From the NCBI RefSeq assembly GCF_009932355.1, contig NZ_LEKU01000010.1:31344-95343 (forward strand): a stretch of 64,000 nt of DNA, read 5' to 3'. The position numbers and the translations under genes are program-made. The notes beneath the pieces were generated by a model. That model worked only from the letters and a program-made list of their open reading frames with translations, was not told the DNA's origin and did not search any database. The stretch is from Riemerella anatipestifer_E. GTDB taxonomy: Bacteria > Bacteroidota > Bacteroidia > Flavobacteriales > Weeksellaceae. Of this stretch, positions 15,992-26,190 are shown piece after piece; the first letter of the stretch is position 1; each line of letters opens with the position of its first letter.

Positions 15992-17215
15992 ATGAAAGAT
16001 AACGAACTATCTAATATACTTAATCAATACGAAAGTAGTGAGCAAATTGATGGGCAATTATATACCCTTAATTTAGGACCTACACACCCCGCAACACATG
16101 GTATATTCCAAAATGTACTGACGATGGATGGGGAAAAAATACTTCACTCTGAGCAGACGGTAGGTTATATTCATCGTGCTTTTGAGAAAATATCAGAGAG
16201 AAGACCTTACGCCCAGATTACTACGCTTACAGACCGTCTTAATTATTGTTCAGCTCCAATCAACAACTTAGGATGGCATATGACGGTGGAAAAGCTCATC
16301 GGTTGTAAAGTACCGAAGAGAGTAGATTATATGCGTATCATCATTATGGAGTTGGCTAGGATTGCAGACCATTTGGTATGTAATGGGGTAATAGGAGTAG
16401 ATACAGGAGCAATTACAGGGTTTACCTATGTATTCCAAGACAGAGAGCGTATTTACGAAATGTACGAGCAAATCTGCGGAGCTAGAATGACTACCAATAT
16501 TGGTAGAATTGGTGGTTTTGAGAGAGATTTTAGCCCTAAATTTCACGAATTAATTAAAGATTTTATTAAAAACTTCCCAAAAAGATTCCAAGAGTTTTGT
16601 AACCTAATGGAGCGAAACAGAATCTTTATGGATAGAACTATTGGGGCAGGACCTATTTCGGCAGAGAGAGCTCTTAATTACAGCTTTACAGGACCAAATC
16701 TTCGTGCAGCTGGGGTAGATTACGATGTGCGTGTAGCACAACCTTATTCGTCTTATGATGATTTTGATTTTATCATTCCAGTAGGGACAGCGGGAGATAC
16801 TTATGACAGATTTATGGTTCGTCAGCAGGAGATATGGGAAAGTTATAAGTTGGTTAAAAATGCTTACGAAAACCTTCCAGAAGGTGATTATCACGCAGAT
16901 GTTCCAGAGTTTTATTTGCCAGCTAAAGCAGATGTTTACACCAAAATGGAAGCTCTTATCTATCACTTTAAAATTGTTATGGGAGAGCAAGATATTCCTA
17001 AAGGAGAGGTGTACCATTGTGTAGAGGGTGGAAATGGAGAGTTAGGCTTCTATCTTATTAGTGATGGTGGAAGAACGCCATACAGACTACACTTTAGAAG
17101 ACCTTGTTTTATATACTACCAAGCGTTCCCAGAAATGATAAAAGGCTCTATGATTTCTGATGCTATTGTAACTATGAGTAGTATGAATGTAATTGCAGGA
17201 GAATTAGACGCCTAA
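15992..17215 (+). CDS. nuoD: NADH-quinone oxidoreductase subunit D
   Basis: The 407-residue protein is the 49-kDa subunit. It has the N-terminal loop GPTHPATHGIFQ that lines the quinone site, the NiFe-hydrogenase-like core (GYIHRAFEKISERRPYAQ, DHLVCNGVIGVDTGA) and the usual C-terminal end IVTMSSMNVIAGELDA. It forms the quinone-binding cavity with NuoB. Confidence 0.97.
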   Translation: MKDNELSNILNQYESSEQIDGQLYTLNLGPTHPATHGIFQNVLTMDGEKILHSEQTVGYIHRAFEKISERRPYAQITTLTDRLNYCSAPINNLGWHMTVEKLIGCKVPKRVDYMRIIIMELARIADHLVCNGVIGVDTGAITGFTYVFQDRERIYEMYEQICGARMTTNIGRIGGFERDFSPKFHELIKDFIKNFPKRFQEFCNLMERNRIFMDRTIGAGPISAERALNYSFTGPNLRAAGVDYDVRVAQPYSSYDDFDFIIPVGTAGDTYDRFMVRQQEIWESYKLVKNAYENLPEGDYHADVPEFYLPAKADVYTKMEALIYHFKIVMGEQDIPKGEVYHCVEGGNGELGFYLISDGGRTPYRLHFRRPCFIYYQAFPEMIKGSMISDAIVTMSSMNVIAGELDA

Positions 17216-17272
17216 AATTTTGCTAAAACTAAAAAAGAATTAGAGTACACAGTACTTTTACAAGATAAAAAA

Positions 17273-17785
17273 ATGAACGAGACAGTTATAGCTTTTAAGC
17301 CAGAAACCTTAGAAAAGGTTCATAAAATCATCGCTAGATACCCTGAAGGGAAACAAAAGTCGGCACTTATTCCTGTTTTGCATATTGCACAAAAGGAATT
17401 TGGAGGGTGGCTTAGTGTTCCCGTGATGGACTATGTGGCGGAGGTGCTTAACATATTGCCAATAGAGGTGTACGAAGTGGCTACTTTCTACACGATGTTT
17501 AATATGAAGCCGGTAGGTAAATATGTGCTAGAAGTGTGTAGAACAGGACCTTGTATGCTCAATGGAAGTGATGATATTTTAGACCATATCCGTAAAACAC
17601 TTAACATTAAGGATGGAGAAACTACGGAAGATGGTTTGTTTACATTAAAACCAGCGGAATGCTTAGGAGCTTGTGGCTACGCACCAATGATGCAGTTAGG
17701 GAAATTTTATCATGAACATTTAACTAAAGAGAAAGTAGATGAAATCCTTGAGCTATGCAGACAAGGAGCCATTGCTTTGGATTAA
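17273..17785 (+). CDS. nuoE: NADH-quinone oxidoreductase subunit E
   Basis: The 170-residue thioredoxin-like subunit carries the four ligands of [2Fe-2S] cluster N1a: Cys89 and Cys94 (CRTGPC) and Cys130 and Cys134 (CLGAC). It is part of the NADH dehydrogenase module with NuoF and NuoG, whose genes follow directly; nuoF starts 12 bases after its stop. Confidence 0.96.
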   Translation: MNETVIAFKPETLEKVHKIIARYPEGKQKSALIPVLHIAQKEFGGWLSVPVMDYVAEVLNILPIEVYEVATFYTMFNMKPVGKYVLEVCRTGPCMLNGSDDILDHIRKTLNIKDGETTEDGLFTLKPAECLGACGYAPMMQLGKFYHEHLTKEKVDEILELCRQGAIALD

Positions 17786-17797
17786 ATAAAAGAAAAA

Positions 17798-19153
17798 ATG
17801 AGTAAAAAACTTTTACTTAAAGATGCACATATAGAGGGTATTCGTTATTTTGATGTTTACCGCAAACAGGGAGGTTATCAAGCAGCAGAAAAGGCACTTA
17901 AGATGGCTCCTGAAGAAATTTTAGAAGAAGTAAAAACTTCTGGACTTAGAGGTCGTGGAGGAGCAGGTTTCCCTACGGGGCTTAAGTGGAGCTTTTTAGC
18001 GAAGCCAGAAGGGGTGCCTAGACACTTGGTAGTGAATGCCGATGAGTCAGAGCCAGGCACTTTCAAGGACAGATATTTGATGGAATTTATTCCTCATCTT
18101 TTAATTGAAGGAATGTTAATTTCGTCTTACTGTTTAGGTTCTAATGCTTCTTACATCTACATTAGAGGAGAATATTCTTGGATTCCTGATATTTTAGAGG
18201 AAGCTATTGAGGAAGCTAAAAAAGCAGGATTTTTAGGTAAAAATATATTAGGTTCTGGTTTTGATTTGGAAATTTATGTCCAAAGAGGAGGTGGAGCTTA
18301 CATCTGTGGAGAGGAAACCGCTCTTCTAGAATCATTAGAAGGAAGAAGAGGTAATCCTAGACTAAAACCTCCATTCCCAGCGGTTAAAGGGCTTTGGGAA
18401 AGACCTACGGTAGTTAATAATGTGGAGTCTATTGCCGCAGTAGTGCCTATTATCAATATTTCTGGAGCAGAGTATGCTAAAATTGGAGTTGGGCGTTCTA
18501 CAGGAACTAAGCTAATTTCAGCGTGTGGTAATATCAATAAACCAGGAGTTTATGAGATTGATATGACCATTACAGTGGAAGAATTTATATATTCTGATGA
18601 ATATTGTGGTGGAATACCTAACGGAAAGCGTCTTAAGGCGTGTATTCCTGGAGGAAGTTCTGTGCCTATTGTACCAGCTAATTTATTGCTAAGAACCATA
18701 GATGGCAAACCAAGATATATGAATTACGAATCCCTTTCAGAAGGAGGGTTTGCTACGGGAACGATGATGGGGTCAGGTGGTTTCATTGTTTTAGATGAAG
18801 ACCAATCTGTGGTAAAACACACTATGACTTTAGCTCGTTTCTACAACCACGAAAGCTGTGGACAATGTACACCTTGTAGAGAAGGAACGGGGTGGATGTA
18901 TCGTATCCTGAAAAAGATTGTAGAAGGTAAAGGAGAAATGTCCGATATAGATTTACTATGGGATATTCAAAGAAAAATAGAGGGTAATACCATTTGTCCG
19001 TTAGGAGATGCGGCAGCGTGGCCTGTAGCAGCAGCTATTCGCCATTTCCGTGATGAGTTTGAATGGTATGTTAAAAACCCAGAGTTAGCATTAACTCAAA
19101 ACTACGGTTTAGGAAACTATGCAGATCCTATTCCTTTAAAAGTGGAAGAGTAA
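17798..19153 (+). CDS. nuoF: NADH-quinone oxidoreductase subunit F
   Basis: The 451-residue 51-kDa subunit binds NADH and FMN. It shows the nucleotide-binding glycine motif GLRGRGGAGFPTG, ADESEPGTFKDR, the FMN segment RGGGAYICGEETALLESLEG, and the cluster N3 ligands Cys354, Cys357 and Cys360 (CGQCTPCR) with Cys400 (ICPLGD). It is the entry point for electrons from NADH. Confidence 0.97.
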   Translation: MSKKLLLKDAHIEGIRYFDVYRKQGGYQAAEKALKMAPEEILEEVKTSGLRGRGGAGFPTGLKWSFLAKPEGVPRHLVVNADESEPGTFKDRYLMEFIPHLLIEGMLISSYCLGSNASYIYIRGEYSWIPDILEEAIEEAKKAGFLGKNILGSGFDLEIYVQRGGGAYICGEETALLESLEGRRGNPRLKPPFPAVKGLWERPTVVNNVESIAAVVPIINISGAEYAKIGVGRSTGTKLISACGNINKPGVYEIDMTITVEEFIYSDEYCGGIPNGKRLKACIPGGSSVPIVPANLLLRTIDGKPRYMNYESLSEGGFATGTMMGSGGFIVLDEDQSVVKHTMTLARFYNHESCGQCTPCREGTGWMYRILKKIVEGKGEMSDIDLLWDIQRKIEGNTICPLGDAAAWPVAAAIRHFRDEFEWYVKNPELALTQNYGLGNYADPIPLKVEE

Positions 19154-19259
19154 TTTTCTCAGATGTAGTAAAGAAATATTACTAATAAAGAGAAATGTAT
19201 ATATAAAATAACACAGTCAATTCATAGCCTATTTTTGAAAAGGTTAATTATAGAAAATT

Positions 19260-20279
19260 ATGAGTGAGGAAGTTAAAAAGTTTAAAGTAACTATAGATGG
19301 GCAGACTACAGAGGTTGCTCCTGGTACTAGTATCCTAGAGGCTGCTAGACAAATCGGGGGGAAGTCTGTGCCGCCTGCAATGTGCTATTATAGTAAATTG
19401 GAAACTAGTGGTGGTAGATGTCGTACTTGTTTGGTAGAGGTTTCTAAAGGGTCAGAAGCAGACCCTAGACCAATGCCTAAACTTGTGGCAAGTTGTCGTA
19501 CAACAGTGATGGACGGTATGGAGGTAAAAAATTTAACTTCTGAGAAAACTCAAGAGGCCAGAAAAGCCGTTACTGAGTTCCTCCTTGTTAATCACCCATT
19601 GGATTGTCCAATTTGTGACCAAGCTGGAGAGTGTCATCTTCAAGACTTAGGCTATGAACACGGAGTAGAAAATACAAGAACGGAGTTTGAAAGAAGAACT
19701 TTTGAACCAGAAGATATAGGTCCTTATATTAAACTTAATATGAACCGTTGTATCCTATGTGCTAGATGTGTCTTAGCGGCTAATCAGCTTACGAAAGAGA
19801 GAGAGCATGGGATATTATTTAGAGGTGATCACGCCGAAATATCTACCTACCTCAATAAGGCATTAGAGAATGATTTTATAGGTAATGTGATTGATGTTTG
19901 TCCTGTGGGAGCTCTAACGGATAACACTTCTCGTTTTGCGAGTAGAGTATGGTTTACAAAACCTATGAACGCTACTTGTAAGTGCGAAAAATGTAGTGGT
20001 AAAGCAGTATTGTGGATGAAGGGGGATGAGGTTATCAGAGTAACGGCTAGAAAAGACGAGTATGGTGAAGTAGAAGAATTTATTTGTAATGATTGCCGTT
20101 TCCATAAAAAAGATGTCAAGTATTGGAATGTTGAAGGACCAAGACATATCAGCAGACATTCTGTAATTTCTGCTAATCATTACGAAGATTCAACGAATGC
20201 TTACGAGCTTTTGGAGGATAATACAGCAAAAGAAATAGAAAGCTCTACAGAAAATAAAAATCAAGAAGAAGAAAAATAA
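19260..20279 (+). CDS. nuoG: NADH-quinone oxidoreductase subunit G, short form
   Basis: The 339-residue protein has the iron-sulfur N-terminal part of NuoG only. Cluster N1b ligands are Cys42, Cys54, Cys57 and Cys79. N5 uses His112, Cys116, Cys119 and Cys125. N4 uses Cys164, Cys167, Cys170 and Cys214. A further cysteine set (Cys240, Cys242, Cys245, Cys276, Cys279) lies where N7-type domains begin. The molybdopterin-oxidoreductase-like domain that makes other NuoG proteins 700-900 residues long is absent. The stop is followed within 3 bases by nuoH, with no degenerate remnant, so this is a genuine short form, as is known in Bacteroidota. Confidence 0.93.
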   Translation: MSEEVKKFKVTIDGQTTEVAPGTSILEAARQIGGKSVPPAMCYYSKLETSGGRCRTCLVEVSKGSEADPRPMPKLVASCRTTVMDGMEVKNLTSEKTQEARKAVTEFLLVNHPLDCPICDQAGECHLQDLGYEHGVENTRTEFERRTFEPEDIGPYIKLNMNRCILCARCVLAANQLTKEREHGILFRGDHAEISTYLNKALENDFIGNVIDVCPVGALTDNTSRFASRVWFTKPMNATCKCEKCSGKAVLWMKGDEVIRVTARKDEYGEVEEFICNDCRFHKKDVKYWNVEGPRHISRHSVISANHYEDSTNAYELLEDNTAKEIESSTENKNQEEEK

Positions 20280-20282
20280 GTT

Positions 20283-21347
20283 ATGGATTTATTGACTTTT
20301 AAAACGATATTAGTAATCTCTCTTTTTATTCTGTCTCTTACGGTAGCGGCTTATTCTACTTGGGCAGAAAGAAAGGTGGCTGCATTGATGCAAGACCGTA
20401 TCGGTCCTAATAGGACTGGTCCATTGGGATTATTACAACCTTTGGCTGACGGTGGTAAATTTTTCTTTAAGGAAGACTTTATTCCTAAAAATTCAGAGAA
20501 GTTTTTATTTATTTTAGGTCCTGGTTTGGTGATGTTTATATCACTTATTACAGGAGCGGTTATTCCTTGGGGAAAAAGCCTTAACATAGGTGGAGAATCG
20601 TTTAGTTTACAAGTAGCTAACATAGATGTTGGGGTGCTTTACCTTATAGGTATGGTGTCTGTGGGAGTTTATGGCATTATGATAGGTGGTTGGGCTTCTA
20701 ACAATAAATATTCTCTTATAGGTGCTATTCGTGCATCTTCTCAGATGATATCTTATGAATTAGCTATGGGGTTAGCATTATTGTCTATCATTATGATGGC
20801 AGGTTCATTAGATTTAAGAGTAATTACAGAAGCACAAGGCACAGGCAAACTATGGGGCGTAATTCCTGTAGGTTCTGGAATGAATTGGAATATTTTTTAT
20901 CAACCAGTAGCCTTCTTAGTTTTCTTGGTAGCTGCATTGGCAGAGTGTAACCGACATCCGTTCGATTTACCAGAGTGTGAGGCTGAGCTCGTGGCTGGTT
21001 TTATGACAGAGTATTCTGCGATGAAGTTGGGATTATATATGTTTGGGGAATATGTTAATATGTTTATCTCCAATGCTTTAATGGTGGTTTTATTCTTTGG
21101 TGGTTACAACTATCCAGGTGTAGAATGGGTAACGACTACCTATGGTGAAAATGTAGCTGGAATTTTAAGTATTGTTGCGTTTTTGAGTAAAACATTCTTT
21201 GGTATCTTCTTGTTTATGTGGATTAGATGGACGCTTCCTCGTTTCCGTTACGACCAACTGATGCATCTTGGTTGGAAGACTTTAATCCCATTAACATTAG
21301 TTAATTTATTGATAACAGGAGCGGTAATATTAGCGTTTGGAAGTTAA
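20283..21347 (+). CDS. nuoH: NADH-quinone oxidoreductase subunit H
   Basis: The 354-residue protein has eight or nine transmembrane helices and the conserved cytoplasmic loops AERKVAALMQDRIGPNRTGP and AECNRHPFDLPECEAELVAG, which border the quinone entry site. It starts 3 bases after nuoG. Confidence 0.97.
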   Translation: MDLLTFKTILVISLFILSLTVAAYSTWAERKVAALMQDRIGPNRTGPLGLLQPLADGGKFFFKEDFIPKNSEKFLFILGPGLVMFISLITGAVIPWGKSLNIGGESFSLQVANIDVGVLYLIGMVSVGVYGIMIGGWASNNKYSLIGAIRASSQMISYELAMGLALLSIIMMAGSLDLRVITEAQGTGKLWGVIPVGSGMNWNIFYQPVAFLVFLVAALAECNRHPFDLPECEAELVAGFMTEYSAMKLGLYMFGEYVNMFISNALMVVLFFGGYNYPGVEWVTTTYGENVAGILSIVAFLSKTFFGIFLFMWIRWTLPRFRYDQLMHLGWKTLIPLTLVNLLITGAVILAFGS

Positions 21348-21420
21348 TACCAAATTTATAAAATTGAAATACAAGATAAAGACAATTAAATAATGTCTAA
21401 CATCTAATATCTAATAGATA

Positions 21421-21948
21421 ATGAAATTAACAAATAGATCAAAAGTAGTTTCTAATAAAAAGATGACTTTGGCGGAAAAGGCTTATCTCCCTGCTATAGT
21501 TAAGGGTATGAGCATTACACTAAAGCATTTTTTTAAGAAAGATAGTACGATACAATATCCAGAACAAGAAAAGCCAAGGGCTAAAGTATGGCGTGGGAGA
21601 CATGTTCTTAAAAGAGATGATGAAGGTAGAGAAAGATGTACCGCTTGCGGGCTTTGTGCAGTTGCTTGTCCTGCGGAAGCCATTACGATGACTTCGGCTG
21701 AAAGAACTAAGGAAGAAAAACATCTTTATAGAGAGGAAAAATATGCTTCTACTTACGAAATTAATATGTTGAGATGTATTTTCTGTGGATTGTGTGAGGA
21801 GGCTTGTCCTAAATCGGCGATTTATCTTACAGATAGATTAGTAGATGTAGAGTCTAACCGTGGTTCTTTTGTCTATGGAAAAGACAAACTAGTGGAGGAT
21901 ATGAACAATAGAATAGATATTAGTGAAAGACAAAAGAAATCTTATTAA
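21421..21948 (+). CDS. nuoI: NADH-quinone oxidoreductase subunit I
   Basis: The 175-residue protein has two ferredoxin-type [4Fe-4S] motifs, CTACGLCAVAC (Cys73, 76, 79, 83) and CIFCGLCEEAC (Cys119, 122, 125, 129), with Pro after each last Cys. These hold clusters N6a and N6b on the path to N2. The preceding 73-bp spacer holds short ATCTAA-type repeats. Confidence 0.97.
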   Translation: MKLTNRSKVVSNKKMTLAEKAYLPAIVKGMSITLKHFFKKDSTIQYPEQEKPRAKVWRGRHVLKRDDEGRERCTACGLCAVACPAEAITMTSAERTKEEKHLYREEKYASTYEINMLRCIFCGLCEEACPKSAIYLTDRLVDVESNRGSFVYGKDKLVEDMNNRIDISERQKKSY

Positions 21949-21951
21949 GTA

Positions 21952-22449
21952 ATGGAGCAGATTGTTTTTTATATTATTTCAGGTTTAGCGGTTATTAGTG
22001 CTATCTATTTTGTAGCAGCTAAAAATCCGTTATATAGTATATTGTCTTTAGTAATTACATTTTTTTCTATAGCAGGATTGTATATATTACTTAACGCTCA
22101 ATTTTTGGGAATTGTGCAGATTATAGTATATGCAGGAGCTATTATGGTTTTATTCTTATATGTGCTTATGATGCTTAATCTAAAGGAGAAAGACGAAGGC
22201 AAAAAGGATAACCTAATGAAATTTGCAGGAATTTTCTCTGTAGGGCTTCTTTTAGTAGGTTTTGTAGGTGCTTTAAGAGGTTATGTAGGAAATGAATTAC
22301 CTGTAACTGAGATTACAGAAGGTGTAGGGCTTACCAAAAATTTGGGAAGATTATTGTTTAATGAGTATGTATTGCCGTTTGAGTTGGCTTCAATTTTAAT
22401 TCTTTCGGGGATTGTAGGAGCGGTGCTAATTGGTAAAAAAGATTTATAA
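21952..22449 (+). CDS. nuoJ: NADH-quinone oxidoreductase subunit J
   Basis: The 165-residue protein has five hydrophobic helices and the NuoJ signature IVQIIVYAGAIMVLFLYVLMML (pi-bulge helix TM3). It is a membrane-arm subunit that starts 3 bases after nuoI. Confidence 0.95.
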   Translation: MEQIVFYIISGLAVISAIYFVAAKNPLYSILSLVITFFSIAGLYILLNAQFLGIVQIIVYAGAIMVLFLYVLMMLNLKEKDEGKKDNLMKFAGIFSVGLLLVGFVGALRGYVGNELPVTEITEGVGLTKNLGRLLFNEYVLPFELASILILSGIVGAVLIGKKDL

Positions 22450-22455
22450 AATATT

Positions 22456-22782
22456 ATGGAAATGAATTCTTTTGTACAGAACATTCCTTTGGATTATTAC
22501 GTAGTTTTATCTACATTTTTATTCTGTTTGGGTGTTTTGGGTGTTTTGTTAAGAAAAAATGCCATTGTTATTTTGGGATGTGTAGAGCTTATGCTTAATT
22601 CTGTAAATCTATTATTAGTAGCATTTTCTACCTATTACGGAGATGCTCATGGGCAGATGTTGGTATTTTTCATTATGGTGGTAGCTGCGGCAGAAGTGGC
22701 TGTGGGACTGGCTATTATTACTATGATGTACCGAAATATAAAATCAGTAGATATTAGTATTTTAAATAAATTAAAAGGATAA
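22456..22782 (+). CDS. nuoK: NADH-quinone oxidoreductase subunit K
   Basis: The 108-residue, three-helix subunit has conserved membrane glutamates in GCVELMLNSVNLLLVAFS and AAAEVAVGLAI. It is part of the proton pathway of the membrane arm. Confidence 0.96.
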   Translation: MEMNSFVQNIPLDYYVVLSTFLFCLGVLGVLLRKNAIVILGCVELMLNSVNLLLVAFSTYYGDAHGQMLVFFIMVVAAAEVAVGLAIITMMYRNIKSVDISILNKLKG

Positions 22783-22789
22783 AAGAAAT

Positions 22790-24682
22790 ATGGAAAATAT
22801 AGTTTATGCGATTGTTCTTTTTCCTTTATTAGGCTTTTTAATCAACGGATTATTAGGGAAAAGATTACCTAAAATTGTGGTAGGCGGTTTGGCTACTGCG
22901 GTGGTATTTGTTTCATTTTTACTTTCGGTTTATATCTTTACACAGTTCAATTCGGATAGTCCTGCTTTAGTGGTAAAGGCTTTTGAATGGTTCCGTGTTA
23001 ATGGTATGCAGGTTAATTTTGGGTTTCAGGTAGACCAGCTTTCTTTAATGATGATGATGATCATTACAGGGATTGGTTCTTTAATCCACTTGTATTCTAT
23101 TGGTTATATGAGCCACGATGAAGGCTTCTATAAATTCTTTACTTACCTCAACCTGTTTATATTCTCTATGTTACTTCTAGTAATGGGAAGTAACTATTTG
23201 ATTCTGTTTATCGGTTGGGAAGGTGTTGGTCTTTGTTCTTATTTATTGATTGGTTTTTGGTATAAAAATCAAGAATATGGTAAGGCGGCTAGAAAGGCTT
23301 TCATTATGAACCGTATAGGAGATTTAGGTTTGTTGATAGGTATTTTTATGTTAGCATCTGAAGTAAATGCGGTAGATTATCTAAGTGTAGCTCAAAACTC
23401 ATCTACGTTTGCTATTGATAGCCCAGTTGTTATCTTTATCACATTGAGTTTATTTGTAGGAGCGGTAGGTAAATCAGCACAATTGCCGTTATTTACATGG
23501 TTACCAGATGCCATGGCAGGACCTACTCCAGTATCTGCACTTATCCACGCAGCTACGATGGTTACAGCGGGGATTTATTTGGTAGTTCGTTCTAACTTCT
23601 TATATTCTTTAGCACCTACAACATTAGATGTTATCTTGTATATAGCATTGCTTACAGCAGCTTTAGCAGCGTTTATGGCATTAAGACAAAACGACATTAA
23701 AAAGGTATTGGCTTACTCTACAGTATCTCAGCTAGGGTTTATGTTTGTAGCTTTAGGAGTAGGAGCTTATACAGCGGCGATGTTCCATTTGATGACACAC
23801 GCTTTTTTCAAGGCATTACTATTCTTAGGTTCAGGTTCTGTAATCCACGCAATGAGCGGAGAGCAAGATATGAGATTTATGGGAGGACTTAAAAAGTATA
23901 TTCCTATAACTCACGCTACTTTTTTTATAGGTACATTGGCTATATCGGGAATGCCGTTATTTTCAGGTATGATTTCTAAAGATGAAATATTGGTGTCAGC
24001 GTATGCTAAAAATCCAATATTCTGGGTAATTCTTTTCGTAATAGCAGCTATGACGGCTACTTATATGTTTAGATTGTATTATCTTACTTTCCACGGCTCT
24101 TTCAGAGGGACAGAGGAGCAAAAACATCACCTTCACGAAAGTCCACTTAATATGACTTTACCATTGATGGTTTTATCTGTATTGTCTTTGTTGGGTGGTT
24201 TCTTGAATTTGCCTCATTTTATAGCTCACGGAGAATACCAAACTTTACACCATTGGTTAGAAGGGTTGTATTATGTTTACACAAAGGAAACGGTTGAAGT
24301 TCCATTTAATGTAGAAATGATTTTACTAGGGCTTACAGTACTAATGTTCTTTGTAGTTTGGTTTGTGGTTAGATATCTGTATGTTACTAAAAACAAACAG
24401 CCTAAAGCTGAATATACAGGTTGGGAAAAACTGTCTGCTCAAAAATTGTATATAGACGAAATTTACAATGCTGCTGTGGTAAAACCAGTAGAAGGTTTGG
24501 GTAAATTGGCTTCTATGTTTGATAAAGGAATTTTAGACCGTTTAGTAACACTTGTAGGTTTAGGTTCGGTAGGTTCAGGTAGAGCATTCAAAAAAGTTCA
24601 GAATGGAAATGTAGAAAACTACATTTTAATTATGTCTTTGGCGATAGGTATTATTTTAATTATTAACTTTTTAGTTCTATAA
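22790..24682 (+). CDS. nuoL: NADH-quinone oxidoreductase subunit L
   Basis: The 630-residue antiporter-like subunit has about 16 transmembrane helices. It shows the family signatures GWEGVGLCSYLLIGFW, LPLFTWLPDAMAGPTPVSAL, the lysine/histidine-bearing HAFFKALLFLGSGSVIHAM, and a long C-terminal lateral helix and anchor. It is the distal proton channel of complex I. Confidence 0.97.
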   Translation: MENIVYAIVLFPLLGFLINGLLGKRLPKIVVGGLATAVVFVSFLLSVYIFTQFNSDSPALVVKAFEWFRVNGMQVNFGFQVDQLSLMMMMIITGIGSLIHLYSIGYMSHDEGFYKFFTYLNLFIFSMLLLVMGSNYLILFIGWEGVGLCSYLLIGFWYKNQEYGKAARKAFIMNRIGDLGLLIGIFMLASEVNAVDYLSVAQNSSTFAIDSPVVIFITLSLFVGAVGKSAQLPLFTWLPDAMAGPTPVSALIHAATMVTAGIYLVVRSNFLYSLAPTTLDVILYIALLTAALAAFMALRQNDIKKVLAYSTVSQLGFMFVALGVGAYTAAMFHLMTHAFFKALLFLGSGSVIHAMSGEQDMRFMGGLKKYIPITHATFFIGTLAISGMPLFSGMISKDEILVSAYAKNPIFWVILFVIAAMTATYMFRLYYLTFHGSFRGTEEQKHHLHESPLNMTLPLMVLSVLSLLGGFLNLPHFIAHGEYQTLHHWLEGLYYVYTKETVEVPFNVEMILLGLTVLMFFVVWFVVRYLYVTKNKQPKAEYTGWEKLSAQKLYIDEIYNAAVVKPVEGLGKLASMFDKGILDRLVTLVGLGSVGSGRAFKKVQNGNVENYILIMSLAIGIILIINFLVL

Positions 24683-24685
24683 TAG

Positions 24686-26170
24686 ATGTTATTATCATTA
24701 TTACTATTACCTCTTGTAGGTTCAGGATTGGTTTTTGCTTGGAAGAGCTCTCAGAGTAGGTATTTGGCATTTGGTATAGCTTTAGCTCAGTTGTTGCTGG
24801 CATTTGTGATGTTGTTTAATTTCAACTACACAGATTCTGTAGATGGCGAAATGCAGTACCAAATACAATACGATTGGAGTTATTTGATAAGAAGTAGTTT
24901 AAGTTTCGGTATAGATGGTATGGGTATGCTAATGATATTGCTTACCAATATTTTAGTGCCTTTTATCATTCTATCATCGTTTAATCAACAGACATCTTAT
25001 AGAAATACTTTTTATGGACTTGTCTTATTGATGCAGTTTGGTCTTTTAGGCGTTTTCACTGCGTTAGATGGTTTATTATTCTATATATTTTGGGAAGTTA
25101 CCCTTATTCCAATATTGTTTATATGCGGAATTTGGGGGCAAGAAGACCAAAGAATTAAAACAACTACTAAGTTTTTTGTCTATACTTTCTTCGGTTCTTT
25201 ATTCATGTTGGTTGGTTTAGTTTATTTATACAATCATTCAGACTCTTTTGCTTTGATAGATTTGTATAATGCGGCTCTGAATACTGAACAACAGACCTTT
25301 GTTTTCTGGTTAATTATGATGGCATTTGCGGTTAAGTTGCCATTATTTCCCTTCCATACTTGGCAGCCAGATACATATACTTATGCACCAACGCAAGGCT
25401 CTATGCTTCTGTCAGGGATTATGCTTAAAATGGCAGTCTATGGAGTGCTAAGATATCTATTACCAATAGCTCCAGAGGCCGTACTAGGTCTTTCTGGTAA
25501 AATAATAATGGTAATGGCAATAGTGGGGATTATTTATGGAGCTTTAATAGCTATTGTGAATAATGATGTTAAGAGAATTATCGCTTATTCATCTCTATCG
25601 CATGTGGGGTTAATGGTTGCAGGAATTTTTGCTTCTGCTATTGTTACACTTAATGGAACATTTACTTATGAGGGTGCTGAGGGTGCTATGGTACAAACTT
25701 TTGCACACGGTATCAATGTGGTAGGGTTATTCTACTGTGCTGATATTCTCATTAAAAGATTTGGTACAAGAGACCTTCGTCAGATGGGTGGATTGGCTAG
25801 AGTAGCTCCTAAGTTTGCAGTACTGTTTATGATTATTTTATTAGGGTCTATGGCGGTTCCGTTGACAAATGGATTTATCGGAGAATTTATGTTACTAAAA
25901 GCCGTATTTAGCTACAATACATTAGCAGTAATAGTTTCTGGACTAACAGTAATCTTAGCAGCAGTATATATGCTAAGACTTTATGGTAAAGCAATGTTTG
26001 GAGAAGGAGACGAAGCTGTTTTATCACAAGTTAAAGACCTTTCGGCGGTAGAATTTTCGGTATTGGCAGGGTTATCTATTTTTGTAATAGTATTGGGAGT
26101 GTATCCTAATATCATTATAGAAATGGTGCAAAGTTCGTTAAAGTTTATTTACTTATCTGTGATAAGTTAA
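24686..26170 (+). CDS. nuoM: NADH-quinone oxidoreductase subunit M
   Basis: The 494-residue antiporter-like subunit has about 14 transmembrane helices, with WEVTLIPILFICGIWG, KLPLFPFHTWQPDTYTYAP and FAHGINVVGLFYCADIL. It starts 3 bases after nuoL. Confidence 0.97.
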   Translation: MLLSLLLLPLVGSGLVFAWKSSQSRYLAFGIALAQLLLAFVMLFNFNYTDSVDGEMQYQIQYDWSYLIRSSLSFGIDGMGMLMILLTNILVPFIILSSFNQQTSYRNTFYGLVLLMQFGLLGVFTALDGLLFYIFWEVTLIPILFICGIWGQEDQRIKTTTKFFVYTFFGSLFMLVGLVYLYNHSDSFALIDLYNAALNTEQQTFVFWLIMMAFAVKLPLFPFHTWQPDTYTYAPTQGSMLLSGIMLKMAVYGVLRYLLPIAPEAVLGLSGKIIMVMAIVGIIYGALIAIVNNDVKRIIAYSSLSHVGLMVAGIFASAIVTLNGTFTYEGAEGAMVQTFAHGINVVGLFYCADILIKRFGTRDLRQMGGLARVAPKFAVLFMIILLGSMAVPLTNGFIGEFMLLKAVFSYNTLAVIVSGLTVILAAVYMLRLYGKAMFGEGDEAVLSQVKDLSAVEFSVLAGLSIFVIVLGVYPNIIIEMVQSSLKFIYLSVIS

Positions 26171-26190
26171 CAAAATGATATTTTAAAAAG

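Noticed and set aside
21393..21420. Short ATCTAA-type repeats before nuoI, similar to a stretch at about 33470-33490
   Set aside because: AT-rich short repeats of this kind are common in flavobacterial spacers; I see no structure or conserved spacing that suggests a function.
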